A DNA stretch of 64,000 bases from Micromonospora chokoriensis (GTDB taxonomy: Bacteria > Actinomycetota > Actinomycetes > Mycobacteriales > Micromonosporaceae): positions 1,860,001-1,924,000 of the forward strand of contig NZ_LT607409.1 in the NCBI RefSeq assembly GCF_900091505.1, read 5' to 3'. The position numbers were made by a program, and so were the translations under genes. This document shows, piece after piece, positions 26,165-34,783 of this stretch. Each line of letters starts with the position of its first letter. Position 1 is the stretch's first letter. The notes below the pieces were generated by a model that saw only the letters and a program-made list of their open reading frames with translations, was not told the origin of the DNA and did no database searches.

Positions 26165-26200
26165 ACCCCGCCGAACGTCAGATCCACGTACCCTGGGTGC

Positions 26201-26416
26201 ATGCCCCGGTACGAGTTCCGCTGCCGCGCCTGCGGCGACACCTTCGAGGTCAACCGTTCGATGGCGGAGGCCGGTGACCCGGCGAACTGCCCGCACGGCC
26301 ACACCGACACGGTCAAGCTGCTGTCCGCGATCGCGGTCACCGGCCGGGGTGGTGCCGCCGGTGGTGCCCCGGCGCCCACCGGCGGGGGTTGCTGCGGCGG
26401 CGCCTGCGGCTGCTGA
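26201..26416 (+). CDS. FmdB-family zinc-ribbon protein
   Basis: A 71-residue protein starting MPRYEFRCRACGDTFEV, with the CxxC half of a zinc ribbon. The usual second CxxC is replaced by NCPHGH, and the tail ends CCGGACGC, rich in Gly and Cys. FmdB-type proteins are thought to regulate amidase/formamidase genes, but most are uncharacterised. It diverges from the transglycosylase gene with a 36-bp gap. It is a small conserved hypothetical. Confidence 0.85.
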   Translation: MPRYEFRCRACGDTFEVNRSMAEAGDPANCPHGHTDTVKLLSAIAVTGRGGAAGGAPAPTGGGCCGGACGC

Positions 26417-26568
26417 CCGGGTCGATTTTCTGCCGCATCGTGGGCGGGCCTTGCCGGGAGCAGGGCCGAGTGGCACTTTGAGGCGGCACCTGCCCGGCCG
26501 TTCTCACGATGTGTGACCGCTCGGACTCAGGCAGCATGAATCCGACGTCACGGGCGGAGGTTCCACGC

Positions 26569-29445
26569 ATGTCGCCACGGATCCAGCTCCCGAGCGGTTG
26601 GGTGACCTTCGTGTTCACCGATATCGAGGGCTCGACCCGGTTGGCCCAGCTGCTCGGCCCGGACTACCGTCCGGTCCTCGCCGAGCACCGGCGGCTGCTG
26701 CGCCGGACGCTGGCCAGCACGGGTGGCGCGGAGCTGCTGACCGAGGGCGACTCGTTCTTCCTGGCCTTCGAGGACGCGACCGCGGCGATGACCGCGTGCC
26801 TGACCGCCCAGCGGGCACTGTCCAGCCACGACTGGCCCACCCCCGAAGCCGCGCCCCGGGTACGAATGGGCCTGCACACCGGCTACGCCGAGCCGCGTGA
26901 CGGTGAGTACGCCAGCCCCGAGGTGCACCGGGCCGCCCGGGTGGCCGCCGCCGCGCACGGCGGGCAGGTGCTCTGCTCGGCGTCCACGGCACGTCGGGCC
27001 GAGCCGTTGCCGCCGGGTGCGGCCCTGCTCGACCTGGGCCTGCACCGGTTGCGCGGCTTCGACGACCGGGAACGACTGTTCCAGCTGGTCGCGCCGGGCC
27101 TGGAGCGGCAGTTCCCCCGCCCCCGTACGGCCGACACCGTGGCGCACAACCTGCCGACCCAGGTGACCTCGTTCGTCGGCCGGCAGACCGAGCGCATCGA
27201 GCTGGGCATCCTGGTGCGGCAGCACCGCCTGGTCACCGTGCTGGGCGCGGGCGGGGCGGGCAAGACCCGGCTCGCGGTGGAGTTGGCCAGCGGAGTTGTC
27301 GAGGCGTACCCCGATGGGGTCTGGTTCGTCGACATCGCCGTGGTGACCGACCCGGGGTTGGTGGCGTTCGCGATCGCCGCGGTGCTCGGCCTGCGACCCG
27401 AGCCGGGCCGCCCGATGCTGGACACCCTGGTCGAGTACGCGGCCAATCGCCGCATGCTGGTCGTGCTGGACACCTGCGACACCCAACCGGCCGCCTGCGC
27501 GGAGGTGATCGCACGGTTGCTGTCCGGCGGGGGTGGCGTGCGGGTGCTGGCCACCAGTCGTGAGTCGTTCAGCCTGCCGGGTGAGGTGGTGTGGCGGATC
27601 CCGCCGCTCGCGGTCGACCCGCAGACGGAGGGCGCGGAGAGCGACGCGGTGGCGCTGCTGCTGGACCGGACGGCGGCGGCGCGCGGCGGCCGGCAGCCGG
27701 ACCCGGCCGAGTCGGCCGACCTGCGCCGGGTGGTGCAGCGGCTGGACGGGCTGCCGCTCGCCATCGAGTTGGCCGCCGCCCGACTGCGGGTGCTCTCCGT
27801 CGGCCAGCTCGCCGAACGGCTCGACGATGTGCTCGGCACATTGGACGCCGGGCGGGACGACCCGGAGCCGCCGCCGGTCGAGCGGGGTTGGTCCGGCAAC
27901 CAGCAGGACACGGTGGACCTGGTCGCCGCGGCTACCGGGGTGTCACCGCCCACGCCGGCGAGTAGGGCCGTGCAACGTTCCGCCACCGAGCGGCATCTGA
28001 CGATGCAGGCCACCGTCACCTGGTCGTACCGGACGCTGGGGCCGCGCGCCGCCCGTCTGCTGCGGTGGCTGGCGGTCTTCGCCGGGCCGGTGGACCTGGC
28101 GACTGTGGAGTGGTTGCTGGGTGACGACCCGTTGGACCCGCTCTCGGTGCTGGTGGACAAGTCGATGGTCCTGGCCGAGCCGCGGGCGTCCGGCAGCACC
28201 TACCGCATGCTCGACCCCATCCGGGCGTACGCGGCGCGACGGTTGGTCGAGGCGGGCGAGGAGCAGGCCGCCCGGAACCGGCACGTGGCGTGGTCGGCGC
28301 ACGCGTTGGACCGGGCGCACCTGGGTCAGGACGGCCGACCGGTCACGCTGTCGTTGTACGCACTGGACCCGCTGGCCGGGGAGTTGCGTGCCGCGTTGCG
28401 GTGGTGTGCAACGGGGGGCAGCGCCCGCGCCGGTCTCGGGCTGGCCGGTGGCCTGGACCAGTGGTGGCTTGAGCGCGGCCTGGCCCGGGAGGGGCGGCTG
28501 TGGCTGTTCCGGTTGTACGGGCGGATCGCCGAGACGGGGGAACGGATCCCCGAGTCGGAGCTGGCGGCGGCCTACCACATGCACTCGTTGCACGCCGGCG
28601 CCGACGGCGAGTTCGCTGAGGAGTTGCGCTACTCGCAGCGGGCCGAGGCGGCCGCCCGGCAGGCCGGTGACGCGGGGTTGCTGGCGCGGGTGCTCGCCGG
28701 TCGGGCCGCGCCGCTGGTGGACATGGGGCAGTTCGTCGAGGCCGAGCGGGTGTGCCGGGAGGTCATCGACTGGGCGCACGGGCAGGACGTGGTCGGCGAG
28801 GCGTTGTTCGCGGTGTTCAGCCTGGCCGAGCTGCTGTGGCGGCGGGGTGCGCTGGAGGAGGCGGCCGAACTGCTGGCCGCGGTCCGCCCGGTGGAGGCGG
28901 CCCGGCCGGTGGAGCGGGGACGGCGATCGGTGGACATGCTGCTCGGCATGGTCGCGTTGGCCCGCGGTGATGTCGTCGCCGCACACGAGCATCTGCTGGT
29001 GGCGCTGCGTTCCCGGATGGGCCACGGCTACCACGGCCGCGCGTGCGACACGTTGAACGCGGTCGCGGTGCGCTGTGCGATCGGCGGGGAGCGGTTGACC
29101 GCCGCCCGTCTCTTCGGGGCGGCACAGGCCACCCGGGCGAGTATGCGGGCGACTCCGGGCATCTACGGCGGCTACTGGGCGGAGCAGCAGGCGGAGCTGC
29201 GTACGGTGCTGGGCGACACGGCCTTCGACGACGCGTACGGCGAGGGTGCCGAGTTGGGGTTGGACGAGGCGGCGGCGCTGGCGCTCGACGTGGAACACCC
29301 GGACCTGGCTGCGGATTCGACACGCTTCAGCACGGGCCTGTCCCAGCCGACCCCCCGCCTCCCCGCCGACTCCGATCCCGATGCCGATCCCGACTCCGAT
29401 CCCGACCCCGACCGCCACCCGGCATCCCGAACCGAACGCGCCTGA
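26569..29445 (+). CDS. adenylate-cyclase-like / NB-ARC / TPR regulatory protein
   Basis: A 958-residue protein. Residues about 10-170 form a class III cyclase-like domain (VTFVFTDIEGSTRLAQLLG). About 190-480 is an NB-ARC STAND ATPase (Walker A VLGAGGAGKTRLAVELA, LVVLDTCD, LPLAIELAAARLR), and about 580-930 is TPR-like helical repeats. The purine-specifying Lys of cyclases is Leu (LLTEGD), and the VNxAAR motif reads VHRAAR, so cyclase activity is doubtful. The tail repeats Asp-Pro/Ser. ATG 26569 is preferred over 26509 because GGCGGAGG precedes it. There is no DNA-binding domain, unlike AfsR or LuxR-type relatives. Confidence 0.85.
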   Translation: MSPRIQLPSGWVTFVFTDIEGSTRLAQLLGPDYRPVLAEHRRLLRRTLASTGGAELLTEGDSFFLAFEDATAAMTACLTAQRALSSHDWPTPEAAPRVRMGLHTGYAEPRDGEYASPEVHRAARVAAAAHGGQVLCSASTARRAEPLPPGAALLDLGLHRLRGFDDRERLFQLVAPGLERQFPRPRTADTVAHNLPTQVTSFVGRQTERIELGILVRQHRLVTVLGAGGAGKTRLAVELASGVVEAYPDGVWFVDIAVVTDPGLVAFAIAAVLGLRPEPGRPMLDTLVEYAANRRMLVVLDTCDTQPAACAEVIARLLSGGGGVRVLATSRESFSLPGEVVWRIPPLAVDPQTEGAESDAVALLLDRTAAARGGRQPDPAESADLRRVVQRLDGLPLAIELAAARLRVLSVGQLAERLDDVLGTLDAGRDDPEPPPVERGWSGNQQDTVDLVAAATGVSPPTPASRAVQRSATERHLTMQATVTWSYRTLGPRAARLLRWLAVFAGPVDLATVEWLLGDDPLDPLSVLVDKSMVLAEPRASGSTYRMLDPIRAYAARRLVEAGEEQAARNRHVAWSAHALDRAHLGQDGRPVTLSLYALDPLAGELRAALRWCATGGSARAGLGLAGGLDQWWLERGLAREGRLWLFRLYGRIAETGERIPESELAAAYHMHSLHAGADGEFAEELRYSQRAEAAARQAGDAGLLARVLAGRAAPLVDMGQFVEAERVCREVIDWAHGQDVVGEALFAVFSLAELLWRRGALEEAAELLAAVRPVEAARPVERGRRSVDMLLGMVALARGDVVAAHEHLLVALRSRMGHGYHGRACDTLNAVAVRCAIGGERLTAARLFGAAQATRASMRATPGIYGGYWAEQQAELRTVLGDTAFDDAYGEGAELGLDEAAALALDVEHPDLAADSTRFSTGLSQPTPRLPADSDPDADPDSDPDPDRHPASRTERA

Positions 29446-29460
29446 CCCCACCAACTCCCT

Positions 29461-29520
29461 GGTGATCAAGAGGTTTGCGTCATCCGGAGCCCGGATTCTG
29501 ACGCGAACCTCTTGATCACC
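29461..29520. terminator. 60-bp inverted repeat between convergent genes
   Basis: Arms of 22 bp (GGTGATCAAGAGGTTTGCGT at the left) pair with one mismatch, and an inner TCCGG-agc-CCGGA hairpin fills the centre. It lies 15 bp after the regulator gene and before the 3' end of the phospholipase gene, so it should terminate both. Confidence 0.75.
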
Positions 29521-29529
29521 GCGGGGAGA

Positions 29530-29573
29530 GCGGGGGTGGGGTGGGGTGGGGGTGGGGGTGGGGGTGGGGTGGG
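29530..29573 (+). other. G-tract with G-quadruplex potential
   Basis: Nine consecutive runs of 3-5 G separated by single T bases on the + strand, ending next to the stop codon of the phospholipase gene, which is read from the other strand. Confidence 0.6.
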
Positions 29574-29575
29574 AG

Positions 29576-30115
29576 TTAGGCGCGGGAGGCGGCGGCGGCT
29601 TCGGCTTGGGCCTTCATTCGGGCGGCGCGGTCGATGTCGGCCTGCTGGACGGCGGCTACCGAGCCGAAGATGCTGACTGCCTGGTAGTAGGTCCAGGCCA
29701 GGCTGTAGCAGGCCGGACGGACGACGGTGTTGTACGTGGTGCAGACGCGCTTGAGGTCCTCGTAGAAGGCGCTGTCCAGGCGGGACTTGTTGGCCGGGAA
29801 CTGGCCGACCGCCTTGTAGTTGCGGTAGCCGAAGTCGTGCCGGTAGCAGCCCAGGTTGAAGGTGAACCCGAGCGGGTTGTCCGGGCTGGACGAGCAGTAG
29901 TCGGTGGACCAGTTGAAGTTGTACTCGGCCCAGGGGCCCCGGTTGACCCGGGCGCTGTTCCAGGAGTTGTAGCTGGACGCGCTGGTCTGCGTCCAACTGG
30001 ACAGCACCGACAGCTTCTGGGCGGGGGTGACGGCGGCGGCGGGGGAGGCGGCGACGAGGGTGGCGAGCAGCGCGAGAGCGCCCGAGGCGAACAGTGTGGC
30101 GAGACGTCGGGGCAC
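29576..30115 (-). CDS. secreted prokaryotic phospholipase A2
   Basis: A 179-residue protein with a signal peptide (residues 1-28, ASPAAA-VT). The phospholipase A2 catalytic block is GCYRHDFGYRNYKAVGQFP, with the His-Asp pair, and the calcium-loop region precedes it (DYCSSSPDNPLGFTFNLGC). Further cysteines are in RVCTTYNTVVRPACY and probably form two disulfides. The size and layout match the small secreted PLA2 of Streptomyces violaceoruber. It should hydrolyse the sn-2 ester of phospholipids outside the cell. An inverted repeat about 100 bp upstream may be an operator. Confidence 0.92.
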   Translation of the reverse strand: MPRRLATLFASGALALLATLVAASPAAAVTPAQKLSVLSSWTQTSASSYNSWNSARVNRGPWAEYNFNWSTDYCSSSPDNPLGFTFNLGCYRHDFGYRNYKAVGQFPANKSRLDSAFYEDLKRVCTTYNTVVRPACYSLAWTYYQAVSIFGSVAAVQQADIDRAARMKAQAEAAAASRA

Positions 30116-30212
30116 GGGTTACCTCCGCAGGGTGGGCGGGTGGGACGGAAGTTACCGGCGGGTCACCGGATGTCGATCAGTGTCGATCAACTGATCAACT
30201 ACGTGGTATGCG

Positions 30213-30233
30213 TGTCGCCAACTATTGGTGACA
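30213..30233. promoter_or_regulatory. palindrome upstream of phospholipase gene
   Basis: TGTCGCCAA-cta-TTGGTGACA: 9-bp arms with one mismatch, about 100 bp upstream of the phospholipase start. It may be an operator; the regulator is unknown. Confidence 0.35.
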
Positions 30234-30248
30234 TGCGTTGAAACAGAC

Positions 30249-30282
30249 GAATGCCCCGGACGGTGGGGCGTCCGGGGCATTC
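30249..30282. terminator. terminator hairpin after the GHL10 gene
   Basis: A perfect 14-bp stem (GAATGCCCCGGACG / CGTCCGGGGCATTC) with a 6-nt loop, 12 bp beyond the glycosidase stop codon. Confidence 0.85.
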
Positions 30283-30293
30283 GGGAAGGCGCG

Positions 30294-31952
30294 TCAGCGC
30301 AGGCTGAACGCCGGTGGGCTGGCCGGGCTCTCGTTGGCCGACCGGTCCAGCGCGGTCACCTGGTAGGTGTAGCGCCGGCCGGGCACGGCGGTGGTGTCCA
30401 CCCAGGACCCGGTGCCGGCGCCGGCGGCCCGCACGGTGCCGACCAGGTGCGCCGCGTCCGCCGTGGCACACCGACCGGGCACTGTGGTGCCGTCGAACCG
30501 GTAGATCGCGTACGAGGTGGCGGTGCCGAGAGGCCCGACCCCGTCGGCCGGCTGACGCCAGGTCAGCCGGACCCCGTCGGCCTCCCGGGCGGCCTTGGTG
30601 ACCACCGGGAAGAGCAACGGCCTGGCCGGCAGGTGTGGCATGGCCGGCACGAGCGCCGGGCGGGAGTAGTGCTCGGCAGCGTAGATGTCGGTCGCGCCGA
30701 GCCGGTTGGCCCGCACCTGGACGGCCGAGAAGTGCACGTTGCCCTGCACCTCCGGGTATGACCTGTTGAGGGTCAGGTGGTCGGACAGTTCACGCGGGTT
30801 CTGCCAGAACGACCCGTACGCCGGGTCGCCGCTCTTGTAGTCGGCCTGGCCGATGTAGAGCTGCACACGGGTGCCCCGCACGGTCTCGGCCCACCACGGC
30901 ACCAGTCGGGCGTAGTCGGCGGCCGGGTACTGGCCGATGTACCAGTAGAGCTGCGGTACGACGTAGTCGATCCACTCCTGCTTGATCCACGTGCGGGTGT
31001 CGGCGGAGATAATGTCGTACGACTGGCTGCCGGTGGTGTCCGAGCCGAGCGGGTCGGCGGCCTTGTTGCGCCAGATGCCGAACGGGCTGACCCCGAACTT
31101 CACCCACGGCTTCGCCGCCTTGATCCTGCCGTTCATCTCCTGGATCAGCAGGTTGATGTTGTCCCGCCGCCAGTCCGCCCGATCGGTGAAGCCCCGGTTG
31201 TGGGCGGCGAAGGTGGCGTCGTCGGGCACCTGGTGGGTGCCGCTGGGGTACGGGTAGAAGTAGTCGTCGAAGTGCACGCCGTCGACGTCGTACCGCTTGA
31301 CCGCGTCCATCATCGCGGTCTGCACGAACTCGCGTACCTCGGGAATGCCGGGGTTGTAGTAGAGCCGGCTGCCGGCGACGCCGGCCGGCGGGTAGGCGAA
31401 GGTCCAGTCCGGGTGCTGCCGGGCCGGGTGCCCGGGGGCGAGTTGGGTGAGGTCCGCGCCGGCGCCGCCGGGTGCCGGCATCGAGACGCGGTACGGGTTG
31501 AACCAGGCGTGGAACTCCAGGTTGCGCTTGTGCGACTCGTCGACCAGGAAGGCCAGCGGGTCCCAGCCCGGGTCCTGCCCACGGGTGCCGGTGAGGTACT
31601 CCGACCAGGGCTCGTACGGCGACGGCCAGAGGGCGTCGGCGGTGGGTCGGACCTGCACCACGACGGCGTTGTGGTGCAGTCGCTCGGCGAGGTCGAGCAG
31701 CTCGCGGTATTCGGCCTGCTGGGCGGCGATCCGGTCCGGGCTGGCCTGGGACGCCTTGCTGGGCCAGTCGATGTTGACCACCGACGAGATCCACATCGCG
31801 CGGAACTGCCGCTTCGGCGTTGCCGGGTCCGTGGTGCAGGTGGTGGTGTCGGTGCTGGTGGTACGGGGTGTCGCGGTCGCCGGGGTGGCGGCGACGAGGG
31901 TGCCGAGCAGGGCGGTGACCAGCCCGGCGGCTCCGAGTCGAGTTGCCTTCAT
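30294..31952 (-). CDS. secreted family-10-like glycosidase (GHL10, DUF187) with Fn3 domain
   Basis: A 552-residue exported protein with a signal peptide (1-27). The GHL10/YngK TIM barrel covers about residues 48-400 (QFRAMWISSVVNIDWPSK, VVVQVRPTADALWPS, FHAWFNPYRVS, YDVDGVHFDDYFYPYP, VKFGVSPFGIWRNK). A fibronectin-III-like domain fills the last 100 residues (VRLTWRQPADGVG... YTYQVTALDRSANES). The family acts on carbohydrate chains of walls or exopolysaccharide; the substrate is unproven. It is followed by a strong terminator and is monocistronic. Confidence 0.9.
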   Translation of the reverse strand: MKATRLGAAGLVTALLGTLVAATPATATPRTTSTDTTTCTTDPATPKRQFRAMWISSVVNIDWPSKASQASPDRIAAQQAEYRELLDLAERLHHNAVVVQVRPTADALWPSPYEPWSEYLTGTRGQDPGWDPLAFLVDESHKRNLEFHAWFNPYRVSMPAPGGAGADLTQLAPGHPARQHPDWTFAYPPAGVAGSRLYYNPGIPEVREFVQTAMMDAVKRYDVDGVHFDDYFYPYPSGTHQVPDDATFAAHNRGFTDRADWRRDNINLLIQEMNGRIKAAKPWVKFGVSPFGIWRNKAADPLGSDTTGSQSYDIISADTRTWIKQEWIDYVVPQLYWYIGQYPAADYARLVPWWAETVRGTRVQLYIGQADYKSGDPAYGSFWQNPRELSDHLTLNRSYPEVQGNVHFSAVQVRANRLGATDIYAAEHYSRPALVPAMPHLPARPLLFPVVTKAAREADGVRLTWRQPADGVGPLGTATSYAIYRFDGTTVPGRCATADAAHLVGTVRAAGAGTGSWVDTTAVPGRRYTYQVTALDRSANESPASPPAFSLR

Positions 31953-32154
31953 GCGGTGTGTCCCTTCGGTGGGGCTCCCGTGTGATCAGCGCGACCGATC
32001 GGCAAGATTCGCCGATGACGATCTGTCGCTGGTAGGAAATTTTCACAATCGGGTGAGAACCGCAAGGGTTCGTGGTTGACCATTCGCGCCGCTGGGTAGC
32101 AACGCCGGTCACCGGCCGCCACCGAGGTGGTCGCACGGTGGGAGGGGTGACCGC

Positions 32155-33654
32155 GTGTCCGTGCTACGAACAAAACCGATCAAGGACGTGATAGCCCAGA
32201 GTGAGGCGGACGGCTCCGAAGGCGGGCTCGGGCTGAAGAGGCGGCTCGGAGCGCTCGACCTCACCGGCTTCGGCATCGGCATCGTGATCGGCACCGGGAT
32301 CTTCACGCTCACCGGGATCGAGGCCCGGGACAGCGCCGGGCCGGGCGTGGTGATCTCCTTCGCCATCGCCGGCCTGGTGGCCCTGCTCGCCGCGCTCTGC
32401 TACGCCGAGTTGGCGTCCAGCGTGCCGACCGCGGGCAGCGCCTACACCTACGCGTACGCCACGATGGGCGAGATCGTCGCCTGGATCATCGGCTGGGACC
32501 TGCTGCTGGAGTTCGCGCTCGGTGCCGCGGTGGTGGCCCGGGGCTGGTCGGGCTACCTCGCCGAACTGCTCGACCTGCCGACCCGCTGGTTCGGCGAGGA
32601 GGGCAGCACCGTCAACCTCGGCGCCATCGCCATCGTGCTGATCCTCGGTGTCGTCGCGATCATCGGCATCCGCGAGTCCGCCCGGATCACCAACCTGCTG
32701 GTGCTGGTCAAGGTGGCCATCTGCGTCTTCGTGGTGGTAGCCGGCCTGTTCTTCGTCAAGGCCGCCAACCTCACCCCGTTCATCCCACCGGCCGAGCCCG
32801 CCGGCAGCGGCGACGACGGCATCAAGCAACCGGTCACCCAGGCGCTCTTCGGGCTGGAACCGTCGGTCTTCGGCTTCGTCGGAGTGCTCAGCGCCGCCGC
32901 CGTGGTCTTCTTCGCGTACACCGGCTTCGAGGCCGTGGCCAACCTCGGTGAGGAGACGCGCAAGCCCAAGCGGGACCTCACCCTGGGTCTGCTCGGCACG
33001 CTGCTGATCTCCACGGTGCTGTACATCGGCGTCTCGCTGGTCGTGGTGGGCATGGTGCCGTACACCGAGATCGACCGTGGCGCCCCGATCGCCTCGGCCT
33101 TCGAGTCGGTCGGCGCGGGCTGGGCCGCCGTGCTGGTCTCCATCGCCGCGGTCGCCGGCCTGACCAGCGTCATCCTGGTCGACCTGGTGGCCATGGGCCG
33201 GATCGGCTTCGCCATCGCCCGGGACGGCCTGATCCCGCCCTCGATCGCGACGGTGCACCCGCGCTGGGGCACCCCGTACCGGATCTCGGCGGTCATGACG
33301 GTGGCGGTCGCCCTGCTGGCCGGGTTCCTGCCGCTGTCCGCCCTGGCCGACCTGGTCAGCATCGGCGCGCTGTGCGCGTTCGTGCTGGTGTCGGTAGCGG
33401 TGCCGATCCTGCGCCGCAGGCGCCCTGACCTGGAGCGGCCGTTCCGGGTGCCGTTCTCCCCGGTGCTGCCGATCATCTCCGCGCTGGCCTGCTTCTACCT
33501 GATGCTGAACCTGTCGGTGGAGACATGGCTGCGATTCCTCGCCTGGATGCTGCTCGGAGCGCTCATCTACTTCGGGTACGGCTACCGCCGCAACCGGCTG
33601 GCCCGCCACGAGCCCGCCGTCACCGCCCCACAGCCGCGCGAGCCGAGCGCCTGA
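32155..33654 (+). CDS. APC-superfamily amino acid permease (cationic amino acid transporter type)
   Basis: A 499-residue membrane protein with about 12 predicted helices. The N-terminal GFGIGIVIGTGIFTLTGIEA is the substrate-binding unwound helix of APC transporters, and AYTGFEAVANLGEETRKPKRDL is the conserved helix 6-loop. It best resembles the YhdG/CAT subgroup, which imports cationic or other amino acids with protons. GTG 32155 follows GGGAGGGG. A perfect 15-bp terminator hairpin follows the stop. Confidence 0.9.
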   Translation: MSVLRTKPIKDVIAQSEADGSEGGLGLKRRLGALDLTGFGIGIVIGTGIFTLTGIEARDSAGPGVVISFAIAGLVALLAALCYAELASSVPTAGSAYTYAYATMGEIVAWIIGWDLLLEFALGAAVVARGWSGYLAELLDLPTRWFGEEGSTVNLGAIAIVLILGVVAIIGIRESARITNLLVLVKVAICVFVVVAGLFFVKAANLTPFIPPAEPAGSGDDGIKQPVTQALFGLEPSVFGFVGVLSAAAVVFFAYTGFEAVANLGEETRKPKRDLTLGLLGTLLISTVLYIGVSLVVVGMVPYTEIDRGAPIASAFESVGAGWAAVLVSIAAVAGLTSVILVDLVAMGRIGFAIARDGLIPPSIATVHPRWGTPYRISAVMTVAVALLAGFLPLSALADLVSIGALCAFVLVSVAVPILRRRRPDLERPFRVPFSPVLPIISALACFYLMLNLSVETWLRFLAWMLLGALIYFGYGYRRNRLARHEPAVTAPQPREPSA

Positions 33655-33666
33655 CACCACCCACCC

Positions 33667-33700
33667 CGACAAGGCCCCCGCCGACGCGGGGGCCTTGTCG
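33667..33700 (+). terminator. terminator hairpin after the permease gene
   Basis: A perfect 15-bp stem (CGACAAGGCCCCCGC / GCGGGGGCCTTGTCG) with a CGAC tetraloop, 12 bp after the permease stop. Confidence 0.88.
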
Positions 33701-33775
33701 CGCATCGTTCACGGGCACCGTGGCGACGGCACCGACGAGGTACGGTGCGCTGGGTCACACCGGGGAGGTGGCGAA

Positions 33776-34783
33776 GTGCGGCACAGGCTCAAGGACGTGG
33801 CCGAACGCGCCGGGGTGTCGGTCAAGACCGTCTCCAACGTCGTCAACGGCTACGTGCACGTCCGACCGAACACCCGGGCCCGCGTCGAAGAGGCACTCGC
33901 CGAGCTCAACTACCGGCCCAACCTCTCCGCCCGGCACCTGCGCAAGGGCCGCACCGGCGTGATCGCCTTGGCCGTTCCGGAACTGGACATCCCGTACGTC
34001 GCCGAGCTGGCCCGCCACGTGGTCACCGCCGCCGCCGCGTACGGCTGGACGGTGCTGATCGACCAGGCCGGTGGCCGGCGTGAGCAGGAACGGGTGGTCG
34101 CCTGCGGCATCACCGACCTGCTCATCGACGGGCTCGTCGTCAGCCCGTCGGCACTGACCGCGGAGGACCTGGCCGGCCTGGACGGCACGCCGGTGGTGCT
34201 GCTCGGCGAGCGGGTCGAGCACGGCCCGGCCGACCGCGTGGTGATCGACAACGTGGCCGCGGCGCGGGAGATCACCGATCACCTGATCAAGCTCGGCCGC
34301 CGCCGGATCGCGGCCATCGGCCCCCAGCGCACCGACGAGGGCACCAGCGCCCGACTGCGCCTGGCCGGCTACGCCGACGCGCTGCGCGCCGCCGGGCTCG
34401 ACTACGACGAGACCCTGGTGGCGCCCGCGTCGGCCTGGCACCGCGCCGACGGCGCGGCCGCGATGCGCAGCCTGCTCACCTCCGGGGTACGCCCCGACGC
34501 CGTCTTCTGTTTCAACGACACACTGGCCCTCGGTGCTCTGCGCGCCCTGCACGAGGCGGGTCTGCGGGTGCCCGGGGACGTGGCGGTGGTCGGCTTCGAC
34601 GACATCGAGGACGGCAGGTTCTCCATCCCCACCCTGAGCACCGTCGCGCCGGACAAGGAGCGGATCGCCCACCTGGCGGTCGAGCTTCTGGCCATCCGCC
34701 TGGACGGCGACCGGGCCGCCCCGGCGAGGGCGCTCTCCGCTCCCTACCGCCTGGAGTTGCGCGAGTCCACCAGGACTCCCTAG
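33776..34783 (+). CDS. LacI-family transcriptional regulator
   Basis: A 335-residue repressor. The N-terminal helix-turn-helix is RLKDVAERAGVSVKTVSNVVNGYVHVRPNTRARVEEALAELNYRPN, followed by a periplasmic-binding-protein-like effector domain (GVIALAVPELDIPYVAEL... FDDIEDGRFSIPTLSTV). It probably senses a sugar and controls catabolic genes. No transport or glycosidase operon lies directly alongside, so its target is probably elsewhere. GTG 33776 follows GGGGAGG; the upstream frame to 33695 runs into the terminator and is rejected. Its stop overlaps the stop of the convergent methyltransferase gene by 4 bases. Confidence 0.92.
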   Translation: MRHRLKDVAERAGVSVKTVSNVVNGYVHVRPNTRARVEEALAELNYRPNLSARHLRKGRTGVIALAVPELDIPYVAELARHVVTAAAAYGWTVLIDQAGGRREQERVVACGITDLLIDGLVVSPSALTAEDLAGLDGTPVVLLGERVEHGPADRVVIDNVAAAREITDHLIKLGRRRIAAIGPQRTDEGTSARLRLAGYADALRAAGLDYDETLVAPASAWHRADGAAAMRSLLTSGVRPDAVFCFNDTLALGALRALHEAGLRVPGDVAVVGFDDIEDGRFSIPTLSTVAPDKERIAHLAVELLAIRLDGDRAAPARALSAPYRLELRESTRTP

